Positions 18,498 to 26,900 of a stretch of DNA of 34,057 nt are shown one piece after another. Location of the stretch: contig JAQWPD010000083.1 of NCBI GenBank assembly GCA_029245525.1, forward strand, positions 1-34,057. Reading direction: 5' to 3'. The notes below the pieces were generated by a model. The model ran no database searches. It was not told the origin of the DNA and saw nothing but the letters and a program-made list of their open reading frames with translations. Made by a program: the position numbers and the translations under genes. Position 1 is the stretch's first letter. Every line of letters begins with the position of its first letter. The DNA is from Gammaproteobacteria bacterium. Lineage in GTDB: Bacteria > Pseudomonadota > Gammaproteobacteria > Steroidobacterales > GCA-2729495.

Positions 18498-19394
18498 ATG
18501 GAAACTAAGCAACTTAAAAATATTATTGAAGCTGCGCTGCTGGCAAGCGGCGAGCCGTTGTCTCTCGATGCTTTGCTGGCCCTATTCGGCAAAGACAATG
18601 AGATGTCCAAAGATGACGTCCGTGCGGTGATAAAAGATTTGCAGGAAGAGTACGAAGATCGCGGTATCCAGTTACTGGAAGTGGCGAGCGGGTATCGTAT
18701 TCAGGTGTCTGATGCGATGTCACCGTGGCTGCAGAAGCTGTGGGAAGGTCGTCCGCCGCGATTCTCCCGAGCATTGATGGAAACCCTCGCTATTACTGCG
18801 TATCGTCAGCCGTTAACGCGTGGCGACATAGAAGATATACGCGGTGTTGCGGTAAGCACCAACATTATTCGCAATCTGCTTGATCGCGGTTGGTTGCGTC
18901 CGGTGGGGCAGCGTGATGTTCCTGGTCGCCCGACCTTGTACGCTACCACCAAAACATTCCTTGACTATTTTGGTCTTAAGAAGCTTGAAGACCTGCCGCC
19001 ATTGGCTGATTTGCAGGAGCTCGATCCGTTAAATGTGCAGCTTGAGCTCAATGTCCCGGTTGAAGAACGGGTCTTGCAGGAAGGTGCATCACCCGGTGCG
19101 CACTTGTTGGGGCCGGCCGAGGTCAATGAGCTGCCCGAAGAGCCGGCATCAGTCACATCGTTAGACGATAAGCGCAAAGAGCGCGATGGGCATCAAGCGC
19201 CTTTGGAAAATGCTGAATATGAGGTGGAAGCTGAAGGCGTAAGCACTGAAGATCAGCCACAACAAGATGCAGCCGAAGAGCTTAATATTAATGCTAAGAG
19301 GGACGAAGACATTGTGTTTGCGGAACTCGAAGCCGATGCTGAATATGAGGCCGACGAGCAGGGGTCTGCTGATGTCGTCCCGCTTAAGTCCTGA
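18498..19394 (+). CDS. scpB: Segregation and condensation protein B
   Basis: ScpB dimers bind the middle of ScpA and regulate Smc ATPase and DNA loading. The N-terminal winged-helix part starts METKQLKNIIEAALLASGEP, and the second one contains SRALMETLAITAYRQPLTRGDIEDIRGV (90-117) and GRPTLYATTKTFLDYFGL (143-160). I chose the ATG at 18498, because the open frame upstream (from 18369) overlaps scpA and lacks family similarity. Residues from about 180 to 298 form a low-complexity acidic tail with two similar segments (AEYEVEAEG and AEYEADEQG), making the protein longer than the usual roughly 190 residues. It ends 6 bases before rluB. Confidence 0.95.
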   Translation: METKQLKNIIEAALLASGEPLSLDALLALFGKDNEMSKDDVRAVIKDLQEEYEDRGIQLLEVASGYRIQVSDAMSPWLQKLWEGRPPRFSRALMETLAITAYRQPLTRGDIEDIRGVAVSTNIIRNLLDRGWLRPVGQRDVPGRPTLYATTKTFLDYFGLKKLEDLPPLADLQELDPLNVQLELNVPVEERVLQEGASPGAHLLGPAEVNELPEEPASVTSLDDKRKERDGHQAPLENAEYEVEAEGVSTEDQPQQDAAEELNINAKRDEDIVFAELEADAEYEADEQGSADVVPLKS

Positions 19395-19400
19395 TCGCTT

Positions 19401-20138
19401 ATGCCAGAACAGCGCTTACAGAAATGGCTGGCAAATGCCGGGCATGGGTCGAGGCGTCAGCTCGAAGAGCTGATTAAGGCCGGCCGTATTAGCGTTGACG
19501 GTGAGGTTGCTGAACTTGGCTGCAAGGTTACCGGTGACGAGCGCATTGTTCTCGATGGCAGGCCTCTCCGCTCGGCTAAAGGTCAGCGCATTGAGCGCAC
19601 TATTATGTACTTTAAACCGCCGGGTGAAATCTGCACCCGGTCGGACCCTGAGAAGCGCCGGACTATTTTTGACTCGCTGCCGCGTGTGAGTGGCGCACGC
19701 TGGGTCAGTATTGGTCGGCTTGACGCAGCCACATCTGGCTTGCTGCTGCTAACCACCGATGGGGAGCTGGCAAACCGCTTGATGCATCCTGGCAGCCAGG
19801 TTTCGCGCGAGTACGTGGTGCGCGTGCTGGGCGATCCCACCGATGAGGAGATTCGTCAGCTGCAAGAAGGGGTTGAGCTGGATGACGGCATGGCGCGGTT
19901 CGAGAGCGTGCACTTTACCCGCGGCGAAGGTTCTAACCGCTGGTACCGGGTGCTGTTGAGAGAAGGCCGAAACCGCATTGTTCGGCGATTATGGAATCAC
20001 TTTGGTTACGATGTGAGCCGGCTAATGCGGATCAGTTATGGTCCTATTTTGCTGCCGCGTGGCTTGGGCCGTGGCAAATTCCGTGATTTGACATCGTCCG
20101 AGATTGCCAGTCTTAAGAAGTGCATTAAAGCAAATTAA
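19401..20138 (+). CDS. rluB: 23S rRNA pseudouridine(2605) synthase RluB
   Basis: RluB makes a pseudouridine in helix 90 of 23S rRNA. The 245-residue protein starts with an S4 RNA-binding domain (RLQKWLANAGHGSRRQLEELIKAGRISVDG, written here as its span, residues 5-34). It then has the RsuA-family catalytic motif GRLDAATSGLLLLT with aspartate D108, and the EGRNRIVRRLWNHFGYDVSRLMRISYGP region. RsuA-family members are similar, so RluB rather than RluE or RluF is chosen from the scpA-scpB-rluB order and overall match. The C-terminal extension common in enterobacterial RluB is short. It converges on yciK. Confidence 0.92.
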   Translation: MPEQRLQKWLANAGHGSRRQLEELIKAGRISVDGEVAELGCKVTGDERIVLDGRPLRSAKGQRIERTIMYFKPPGEICTRSDPEKRRTIFDSLPRVSGARWVSIGRLDAATSGLLLLTTDGELANRLMHPGSQVSREYVVRVLGDPTDEEIRQLQEGVELDDGMARFESVHFTRGEGSNRWYRVLLREGRNRIVRRLWNHFGYDVSRLMRISYGPILLPRGLGRGKFRDLTSSEIASLKKCIKAN

Positions 20139-20189
20139 AACAAATACTTATAATTTAAACCTAAAGTGTTTTTTTGTCTGGCTGCGTGC

Positions 20190-20954
20190 CTAGGATTGGC
20201 AGTTAATGCTCGCACCGTTCACTGCCTTGCTGTCCGGCCCCATGAGAAACAAATACGGGCTCATTATTTCCTCAGCGGTTTTAACACTGAGCGGGTCTTC
20301 ACCGGGGTAGGCCGCAGCACGCATATTGGTTCGGGTTGCGCCCGGATTAATGCTGTTCGTCCTTACGGGGGTGTTTTCGAGTTCATCGGCAAGCACTTGC
20401 ATCAAGCCTTCGGTGGCAAACTTCGATACGGCATAGGCACCCCAGAAAGCTCGTCCTTTGCGACCGACTCCGCTGGATGTGAATATCAACGAGGCATCGC
20501 TTGATTTTTTCAATAATGGCAACAACGTGCGGGTGAGCACAAACTGGGCATTGACGTTGATGTGCATCACTTCCATAAAGCTGCCCACCGGAAACTGCTC
20601 GATAGGGGCTCTGTGCCCAAGCATGCCAGCGTTGTTAAGCAGTCCATCAAGTTGACCAAACTCTTGTTCGACCTGAATCCCTAGGCTCTCATAACTGTCC
20701 GCAATGGCTGTTTTGAAATCGAGGATAGCAATGCTTGGACGCGGACCGCCGTCGTTGATGATTTGGTCGTAAACACGCTCCAGTTTGACCTGAGTGCGCC
20801 CAACCAGAAGCACTGTGGCGCCATGAGAGGCATAGGCCAGGGCTGCGGCACGGCCGATACCATCACCGGCACCGGTCACCATAATCACGCGGTCTTTTAG
20901 AATGTCTGTGGGCGCTTGGTAGCTTTGTGCCTGGGCATTAAGTGGGTCGGTCAT
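20190..20954 (-). CDS. yciK: YciK-type short-chain dehydrogenase/reductase
   Basis: The 254-residue SDR has the cofactor loop TGAGDGIG (27-34), the NNAG motif (107-110), catalytic serine at 160 (TSSGVG) and YAVSK (Y174, K178). The strand after the cofactor loop ends VGRTQ, consistent with NADP use. The substrate of YciK is not established. It is the last gene of a deaminase-ubiG-mupP-yciK run on the minus strand, the same order as ubiG-mupP-yciK in Pseudomonas. A 97-base gap from mupP contains a possible own promoter. Confidence 0.9.
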   Translation of the reverse strand: MTDPLNAQAQSYQAPTDILKDRVIMVTGAGDGIGRAAALAYASHGATVLLVGRTQVKLERVYDQIINDGGPRPSIAILDFKTAIADSYESLGIQVEQEFGQLDGLLNNAGMLGHRAPIEQFPVGSFMEVMHINVNAQFVLTRTLLPLLKKSSDASLIFTSSGVGRKGRAFWGAYAVSKFATEGLMQVLADELENTPVRTNSINPGATRTNMRAAAYPGEDPLSVKTAEEIMSPYLFLMGPDSKAVNGASINCQS

Positions 20955-21040
20955 GATTTCTTTCGATTAGGAGTTGTCGCCGTCGCTGGGCTCGGGAGTT
21001 GGTCGAGTATTCTGTCAATCATTGGTGGTTCGTTGGGCTT

Positions 21041-21046
21041 ATTATA
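21041..21046 (-). promoter_or_regulatory. Candidate -10 box for yciK
   Basis: A perfect TATAAT is read on the minus strand just after the mupP stop, with only a poor -35 (TGATTA-like) inside the mupP end. It would give a leader of about 80 bases for yciK. The unusually wide gap to mupP within an otherwise tight gene run makes a separate promoter plausible. Confidence 0.3.
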
Positions 21047-21051
21047 GTGAT

Positions 21052-21720
21052 TTACAGATTGATAATCAGGTCGAACAGTTCGCCAGGGTGAGCGACCTGA
21101 TAGTCGGCCTGCCAGGCTGCCGGGTTGTCTTCCGGCAGGATATAGCCGTAAACGGCTGCAGCGGTCTTTACGCCGGCATTTCGTCCGGCCTGTATGTCGC
21201 GCTCAGCGTCGCCAACGTACAGCGTGTTTGCAGCAACAAGTCCAGCCTGCTGCATGCCAAGCAGCACGGGTTCCGGCTGTGGCTTGCGCTGTGGCAATGT
21301 GTCGCCACTGACAACACAAGCGCTGCGCTCGTGCAGGTTTAAGGCCTTAAGCAGCGGGTCGGTTAGGAATGCCGGCTTGTTGGTAACCACACCCCAACGA
21401 ATCGCGGACGCTTCTAGCGCACTCAGCAGTGCTTCCATGCCGTCAAACAGAACGGTCTCAGACGATAGGTTGGCAGCGTATATATCCAGGTACTCAGGCA
21501 CCAGCGCTGCAATTTCATCTTCATCCAGATAGGGCAGGGCACCCCTCAATAAGCCTGTGGCACCCATCGACACATAGTCGCGGGCAAACTCGTAGTCCGG
21601 AGCAGCAACCCCGAGACGATTGCAGATAGGGGTGAGTGCAGCAACCATATCGGGCGCGGTGTCGAGCAGGGTGCCATCGAGGTCGAGCAGCACCCCTTTA
21701 GGGGCTTGCATGGCGCTCAT
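21052..21720 (-). CDS. mupP: HAD-family phosphatase, probable N-acetylmuramic acid 6-phosphate phosphatase MupP
   Basis: The protein is a phosphoglycolate phosphatase-like HAD enzyme of 222 residues. Motif I is LLDLDGTLLDT (D13 nucleophile, D15 acid/base), motif II is the VVTNKP region, and motif IV is YVGDAERDIQAGRNAG. In Pseudomonas the gene between ubiG and yciK encodes MupP, which dephosphorylates MurNAc 6-phosphate in cell-wall recycling. The same position here favours MupP over Gph, but sequence alone does not separate them. The ATG overlaps the ubiG stop by 4 bases. Confidence 0.82.
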   Translation of the reverse strand: MSAMQAPKGVLLDLDGTLLDTAPDMVAALTPICNRLGVAAPDYEFARDYVSMGATGLLRGALPYLDEDEIAALVPEYLDIYAANLSSETVLFDGMEALLSALEASAIRWGVVTNKPAFLTDPLLKALNLHERSACVVSGDTLPQRKPQPEPVLLGMQQAGLVAANTLYVGDAERDIQAGRNAGVKTAAAVYGYILPEDNPAAWQADYQVAHPGELFDLIINL

Positions 21721-22439
21721 TCAGGAAGCCTGAAATGCGCTAGATAATTAATATCAATATCCGCCGCAAGCGCGAAGGTTTTGCTGAGTGGCTTGTAGGT
21801 AATGCCAGTGATGTCTTGCAGTTGCGCTCCGGCCGACTGTGCCCAGCGATTCATTTCTGAGGGCTTGATGAAGCGTTCAAAGTCATGTGTGCCTTTTGGT
21901 ACGAGACCAAGCAGGTATTCGGCGCCCACAATCGCACCCATAAATGATTTGATGTTGCGATTAAGCGTGGACAGCACCAGATGACCTCCAGGCTTTAGCA
22001 TGGCAACGCAATCTCTGATGAGCTCAGCCGGCTCCGGCACATGTTCGAGCACTTCGAGGCAGGTGACGACATCGAAATGATCGGGATGGCTCAGTTTTAA
22101 CTCCGCGGCTTCGATCAGTTGGTAGTCGATGCGGTAACCGCTCTCAAGCAGATGCAGGCGGGCAACTTCGAGTGAATCGGGTGCAAGATCAATTCCGGTT
22201 ACCTGCGCTTGGAGGGCGGCCATGCCCTCGGTTAATAAGCCACCGCCGCACCCAACATCAAGCACAATTTTGCCTGCTAGGCTGGTGCGTTCATTAATAT
22301 AGTTGACCCGCAGTGGATTGATTTGATGCAGCGGTTTGAACTCACTTTTTTCATCCCACCAGCGACTGGCGAGCTCATTGAATTTGTTGATCTCGGCCGG
22401 GTCGAGGTTCTGATTGATATTCTGGGTATGGTCATTCAT
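21717..22439 (-). CDS. ubiG: Ubiquinone biosynthesis O-methyltransferase UbiG
   Basis: UbiG carries out both O-methylations in ubiquinone synthesis using S-adenosylmethionine. The 240-residue protein has the family N-terminus (EINKFNELASRWWDEKSEFKPLH, residues 16-38), the SAM-binding motif LDVGCGGG (60-67), FDVVTCLEVLEHVPEP and the membrane-binding stretch NRNIKSFMGAIVGAEYLLG. Length is typical. It starts 30 bases after the deaminase stop and overlaps mupP, placing it in the middle of a four-gene minus-strand unit. Confidence 0.97.
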   Translation of the reverse strand: MNDHTQNINQNLDPAEINKFNELASRWWDEKSEFKPLHQINPLRVNYINERTSLAGKIVLDVGCGGGLLTEGMAALQAQVTGIDLAPDSLEVARLHLLESGYRIDYQLIEAAELKLSHPDHFDVVTCLEVLEHVPEPAELIRDCVAMLKPGGHLVLSTLNRNIKSFMGAIVGAEYLLGLVPKGTHDFERFIKPSEMNRWAQSAGAQLQDITGITYKPLSKTFALAADIDINYLAHFRLPE

Positions 22440-22469
22440 AAGGGCATTGAGGTTTCCACGTTGGTTAGG

Positions 22470-23789
22470 CTAGAGCTTGTGAGCAATGCGTGCGTGCCAG
22501 GCTTTGGATTGCTTGAGTATGGCCGTCTCGTCCAGCGTTGTCAGCTTGCGCCGGGTCAGCAGCGGCTTGCCGGCCACCCAGACATCGGATACTTGGTCGC
22601 GACCAGCGGCATAGATTATTTGCGAGATGGGGTTATAGACCGGCTGAGTTGCCGGCTCATTAAGGTCTATGCAGATCATGTCGGCAATTTTGCCCGGCTC
22701 GAGAGATCCGAGTTCGGCATCCATGCCCAATGCCTTGGCACCGTTGATCGTCCCCATTGCGAGAATCTGCTCAGCCGGCATAGCCGTGGCATCGCCACTG
22801 CTGCCTTTAGCCAGTAATGCGGCTGTGCGCATTTCACTCATCATATCGAGGTCATTGTTGCTGGCCGCACCATCAGTTCCGATTGCGACGTTGACGCCGG
22901 CCTCAGTGAGTGTGGTGATTGGGCAAATACCGCTCGCGAGCTTGAGGTTTGATTCGGGGCAGTGAACAACAGTAGCGCCGGCTTTTGCCAGCTCAGCAAC
23001 TTCTGTGGAGTTGAGTTGCGTCATGTGCACGGCCTGAAGATGCGAGTTGAGCAAGCCAGCTGTGGCAGTCCGTTGCAGGGGCCTGAAGCCATGTTTGTCC
23101 ATCGACTCCCTGACTTCGTCAGCCGTTTCTGCAATATGCATGTGCACGTGCTTGTCGAGTTCGTCGGCCAGCACTGCAAGATGCCGCATGTGTTCCTCAG
23201 AAACCAGATAAGGCGAGTGGGGGGCGAATACGGTGCTGATGAGGGAGTGGTCGCGGAATTTGTCTGCAACTGCCACGCCCTTGCTCAGATACTCGTCAAA
23301 ATCGTTTGCCCAGATGCTGGGTATATCGAGCACGATCAGCCCAATGCTCGCGCGGATACCGGTCTCTGAGGCAATGCGGGCGACTTCATCCGGAAAAAAG
23401 TACATGTCATTGAAACAGGTTGTGCCGCTTTTAAGCATCTCGGCAATTGCGAGCTGCGTGCCATCGCGGACAAACGCGGGGCTCACCCATTCGGCCTCGG
23501 CTGGCCAGATATGCTCGGACAGCCATTGCTGCAAAGGCAGATCGTCGGCATAGCCGCGCAATAAGCTCATTGCTGAGTGCGTGTGGGCGTTGATGAAGCC
23601 AGGCAGCAAAACGTGTTCCGGGCGCTCAATAACGTCGGCATCCGGCGCAATGGCCCGGGCTTCTTGTGGCGAGCAGATGCTGTTGATGCGCCCATTTCGA
23701 ATGACAACCGCTTGATTTTCAAGAACCTTGCCGAGAGGCTGCATTGGGATAATCCAGCGAGGCAGTACGATGATGTCGGAGCGTGGCAT
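22470..23789 (-). CDS. Amidohydrolase of the TRZ/ATZ family, probable methylthioadenosine/adenosine deaminase (MtaD-like)
   Basis: The 439-residue amidohydrolase has metal ligands H69 and H71 (NAHTHSAM), H218 (HMHIAET, with E221) and D306 (GTDGAASNNDLDM), plus the HCPESNLKLASG motif around residue 276. These belong to the MtaD/SAH deaminase branch. The homologue in the same neighbourhood of Pseudomonas aeruginosa has been characterised as a 5'-methylthioadenosine deaminase, so MTA or adenosine is the likely substrate. It is the first gene of the minus-strand unit with ubiG, mupP and yciK. The mtnA gene that lies between the homologue and gyrA in Pseudomonas is missing here. Confidence 0.85.
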   Translation of the reverse strand: MPRSDIIVLPRWIIPMQPLGKVLENQAVVIRNGRINSICSPQEARAIAPDADVIERPEHVLLPGFINAHTHSAMSLLRGYADDLPLQQWLSEHIWPAEAEWVSPAFVRDGTQLAIAEMLKSGTTCFNDMYFFPDEVARIASETGIRASIGLIVLDIPSIWANDFDEYLSKGVAVADKFRDHSLISTVFAPHSPYLVSEEHMRHLAVLADELDKHVHMHIAETADEVRESMDKHGFRPLQRTATAGLLNSHLQAVHMTQLNSTEVAELAKAGATVVHCPESNLKLASGICPITTLTEAGVNVAIGTDGAASNNDLDMMSEMRTAALLAKGSSGDATAMPAEQILAMGTINGAKALGMDAELGSLEPGKIADMICIDLNEPATQPVYNPISQIIYAAGRDQVSDVWVAGKPLLTRRKLTTLDETAILKQSKAWHARIAHKL

Positions 23790-24144
23790 AGCTGTTCCAG
23801 CTGATGGGTGAGACTGTGGGTGAGGTTTTTTTTCGCGGTTATTACTCGCGTCTTACCCGATAATGCCTGATTGACGCTGAGGGTGAAATATCAGTCCTGA
23901 CCGGCGATCAATTTAGGCGGCTTTTTACCCCCGTCTTTACGCGATTTTATTTGGGCTTTTGCTGCGGTTTACTGGGATGCTGTGATACCATATCGCCTTT
24001 GTTTTGTAGTGATTCCAGCGTTTTTTTTGGGCCCAGTGCAGAACCGATCAATAGCTCGAAAAATCAAGGCAGGAAGCTCGATTATCCGTAGTCCGAATTT
24101 CCGGTTTTTATCCATTTTCAACTCAGTGAAAAGTCGCATTGCCA
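23790..24144. other. Divergent intergenic region between the deaminase gene and gyrA, no gene seen
   Basis: No credible coding frame is present in these 355 bases; the one open frame on the minus strand lacks family features. The region must hold promoters in both directions. I see a possible extended -10 for gyrA at 23983-23991 and several T-runs (23827-23833 and 24021-24028), but no well-formed terminator or riboswitch. A short CGCG inverted pair (23834-23837 with 23847-23850) is too weak to call. Confidence 0.6.
23983..23991 (+). promoter_or_regulatory. Candidate extended -10 promoter for gyrA
   Basis: TGATACCAT fits the extended -10 pattern TG-n-TANNAT. No good -35 lies at 16-18 bases; TTGCTG occurs 21 bases upstream. 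The start would be near 23998, leaving a leader of nearly 150 bases before gyrA. Tentative. Confidence 0.3.
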
Positions 24145-26712
24145 ATGTCTGATCTGGCCCCACAAATATTCCCCGTAAACCTCGAAGACGAGATGCGCCA
24201 GTCCTATCTCGATTACGCCATGAGCGTAATCGTGGGGCGAGCGCTGCCAGATGTCCGCGATGGTTTGAAACCCGTTCATCGCCGAGTGCTGCACGCTATG
24301 CGTGTGCTTGGAAACGATTACAACAAGCCGTACAAAAAATCGGCTCGTGTGGTTGGTGATGTTATTGGTAAGTACCACCCGCATGGCGACTCAGCGGTTT
24401 ATGACACTATCGTTCGCATGGCGCAGCCATTTTCTCTGCGGTACTTGCTGGTAGATGGCCAGGGTAACTTCGGCTCAGTTGACGGCGATGCTCCGGCGGC
24501 TATGCGTTATACCGAAGTGCGTATGACCAAAATGGCCAGTGAGCTGTTGGCTGACCTCGATAAAGAGACCGTCGATTTTGCGGAAAACTATGACGGGTCT
24601 GAGACAGAGCCCACCGTAATGCCTACGCGTGTGCCCAACCTTCTCATTAATGGTTCGTCTGGCATTGCCGTTGGTATGGCCACCAATAGTCCGCCGCACA
24701 GTCTTAATGAGGTTATTGATGCCACCTTGTTAGTGATGGATGAGCCGGATGCCACCGTTATTCAGCTGATGGAAAAAATTCCGGGCCCGGATTTCCCAAC
24801 TGCCGGCATTATTAATGGCACTCAAGGTATCTTTCAGGCTTACACCACGGGCCGGGGCCGTGTGCATATTCGTGCTCGCCATCATATTGAAGATATCGAT
24901 GGCAAGGGCAAAGAGGCTATTGTCGTTACTGAATTGCCTTACCAGGTGAATAAGGCCCGCTTGATCGAGAAAATTGCTGATTTGGTTCGTGATAAGAAGA
25001 TTGAGGGTATTACCGAGTTGCGCGATGAGTCCGATAAAGACGGGCTGCGCGTTGTTATTGAGTTGCGCCGTGACATGCTGCCTGAGGTTGTGATGAACAA
25101 TCTCTATAAGCAGACCTCTTTGCAGACGGTGTTCGGTATCAACATGGTGGCACTGCGTGATGGCCAGCCACGACTTTTGAACCTAAAAGAAATTATCGAA
25201 GCGTTTATTAGGCACCGTCGTGAGGTGGTAACCCGTCGTACTGTGTTTGAGCTGCGTAAAGCCCGCGATCGTGCGCATATCCTTGAAGGGCAGGCCGTTG
25301 CGCTGAAGAACATAGATCCGGTCATTGCGTTGATCAAAGCGTCGCCAACGCCTGCGGAGGCGCGCGAGGCCCTAATGAGCACTACTTGGGAGCCGGGCGA
25401 CGTGGTCGGCATGCTCGAACGCGCCGGTGGCGTAAACACCCGCCCCGACAGTCTTGAGGGTGAAGTGGGCTTGATCGAGGGCGCTTACCGTTTATCCGAG
25501 GTGCAGGCTCAGGCGATTCTGGAGTTGCGTCTGAACCGTTTGACTGGCCTCGAGCGCGATAAAATTATCAGTGAATACAAAGAGATCTTGGAGAAAATTA
25601 AAGATTTTATTGATATTTTGGAGGATCCCGATCGCTTGGTTGAGGTGATCCGTCAGGAGTTGGCTGAAATCCGCGAAGCCTATGGCGATGAGCGGCGCAC
25701 AGAAATTCTTGAAGACTACAGTGATGTGACGATTGAAGATCTCATTCCTAAGGAAGATTTGGTCGTTACGCTGTCACATGGTGGCTATGCCAAGTCGCAG
25801 GGTCTGGATACCTACCAGGCGCAAAAACGTGGCGGGCGTGGGCGCTCGGCCACGAAAATGAAAGATGAAGATTTTATCGATAAGCTGTTTGTGGCGAACA
25901 GTCATGACACGCTGTTGTGTTTCTCAAGCCTGGGTAAGGTCTATTGGTTGAAGGTTTATCAGGTGCCGCGAGCGAGTCGTGGTTCACGCGGCAAGCCGAT
26001 TGTGAATCTGCTGCCATTGCAGCCGGAAGAGCGTATTAATGCTGTGTTGCCGGTTACAGGCTTTGATGACAAGCACTATGTGTTCATGGCAACGAGTCGT
26101 GGGACGGTTAAGAAAACCACTTTAGAAGCGTTTTCCCGCCCCCGCACCAATGGCATTATTGCGGTTGATTTGCGCGATGGCGATAAGCTCGTCGATGTAG
26201 CCATTACCAATGGCGAAAACGAAATTATGCTGTATGCCAGCTCCGGCAAGGCAATTCGATTTAATGAATCGGACGTCCGTGTGATGGGACGTGGCGCTAC
26301 AGGTGTTCGTGGTATCAAGATCGCTGCCGATCACGAAGTCATAGCACTTATTATTATTGGTGATGGCGATATTCTGACTGTATCAGAGCACGGTTACGGC
26401 AAGCGCACGCCGGGCGATGAGTTTTCGACTCAGGGCCGCGGTGGTCAGGGCGTCATTGCGATTCAGACCAGTGAGCGCAACGGGCGCATGGTCAGTGCTT
26501 GTCAGGTCAACAATGAAGATGAAGTAATGCTGATTAGTTCGGCGGGTACGCTGGTGAGGACGCCCGTCGGCGATATTTCCGTTCAGGGGCGCAATACTCA
26601 GGGTGTTCGTCTAATTAGAATGTCGGACGACGAGCGCCTGGTTGGTCTTGATCGTATCGTCACATTACCGGGTGATGACGAAGAGTCTGAAGGGGTTGCT
26701 GAAGAAGAATAG
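24145..26712 (+). CDS. gyrA: DNA gyrase subunit A
   Basis: GyrA forms the DNA-breaking and strand-passage half of gyrase. The 855-residue protein has the winged-helix active site with tyrosine Y122 ([10 protein letters not shown]), and the quinolone-resistance region [11 protein letters not shown] carries the unmutated S83 and D87 in E. coli numbering. The GyrA box QKRGGRG marks the start of the C-terminal DNA-wrapping pinwheel, followed by six repeat blades and a short acidic tail ([12 protein letters not shown]). The ATG at 24145 is preferred; an in-frame TTG two codons earlier is an alternative. The ribosome-binding site is weak. The gene is followed by serC, as in Pseudomonas. Confidence 0.98.
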   Translation: MSDLAPQIFPVNLEDEMRQSYLDYAMSVIVGRALPDVRDGLKPVHRRVLHAMRVLGNDYNKPYKKSARVVGDVIGKYHPHGDSAVYDTIVRMAQPFSLRYLLVDGQGNFGSVDGDAPAAMRYTEVRMTKMASELLADLDKETVDFAENYDGSETEPTVMPTRVPNLLINGSSGIAVGMATNSPPHSLNEVIDATLLVMDEPDATVIQLMEKIPGPDFPTAGIINGTQGIFQAYTTGRGRVHIRARHHIEDIDGKGKEAIVVTELPYQVNKARLIEKIADLVRDKKIEGITELRDESDKDGLRVVIELRRDMLPEVVMNNLYKQTSLQTVFGINMVALRDGQPRLLNLKEIIEAFIRHRREVVTRRTVFELRKARDRAHILEGQAVALKNIDPVIALIKASPTPAEAREALMSTTWEPGDVVGMLERAGGVNTRPDSLEGEVGLIEGAYRLSEVQAQAILELRLNRLTGLERDKIISEYKEILEKIKDFIDILEDPDRLVEVIRQELAEIREAYGDERRTEILEDYSDVTIEDLIPKEDLVVTLSHGGYAKSQGLDTYQAQKRGGRGRSATKMKDEDFIDKLFVANSHDTLLCFSSLGKVYWLKVYQVPRASRGSRGKPIVNLLPLQPEERINAVLPVTGFDDKHYVFMATSRGTVKKTTLEAFSRPRTNGIIAVDLRDGDKLVDVAITNGENEIMLYASSGKAIRFNESDVRVMGRGATGVRGIKIAADHEVIALIIIGDGDILTVSEHGYGKRTPGDEFSTQGRGGQGVIAIQTSERNGRMVSACQVNNEDEVMLISSAGTLVRTPVGDISVQGRNTQGVRLIRMSDDERLVGLDRIVTLPGDDEESEGVAEEE

Positions 26713-26834
26713 CCTGCGGCATAGGTGCTGCCGGTGCTGAGGTGCTTCTTAAGCGTAATAAACCAACAATAAAATATTGAGCGGTGGGTGGCCCGTTTTA
26801 TGCTGCTGCTTATTTAGAAAGTAAACTTAAAGTA

Positions 26835-26865
26835 TTCCGGCAAATGTTTTAGTTAGCCACCGGAA
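26835..26865 (+). repeat. Inverted repeat in the gyrA-serC intergenic region
   Basis: TTCCGG (26835-26840) and CCGGAA (26860-26865) are perfect inverted copies separated by 19 bases. The hexamer GTAAAC occurs three times around it (26821, 26866, 26891). No recognised regulator site matches, and no standard terminator follows gyrA. The 188-base gap suggests serC has its own control region. Confidence 0.35.
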
Positions 26866-26900
26866 GTAAACGCACTCTTAGTGATGGAATGTAAACAATA

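Noticed and set aside
20138-20177. AT-rich imperfect hairpin with a T-run between rluB and yciK as a terminator
   Set aside because: Pairing depends on several G-U pairs and bulges in A/T sequence; it is too weak to call although position would suit.
20990-21018. TTGACA on the minus strand (21013-21018) upstream of yciK
   Set aside because: The sequence at the expected -10 distance is GC-rich and unlike a -10 box.
22323-22965. Plus-strand open frames opposite ubiG and the deaminase gene
   Set aside because: They lie antisense to two clear enzymes and show no recognisable domain or start signal.
24361-24500. Possible quinolone-resistance change in gyrA
   Set aside because: Both S83 and D87 are the unmutated residues, so the locus looks wild type.
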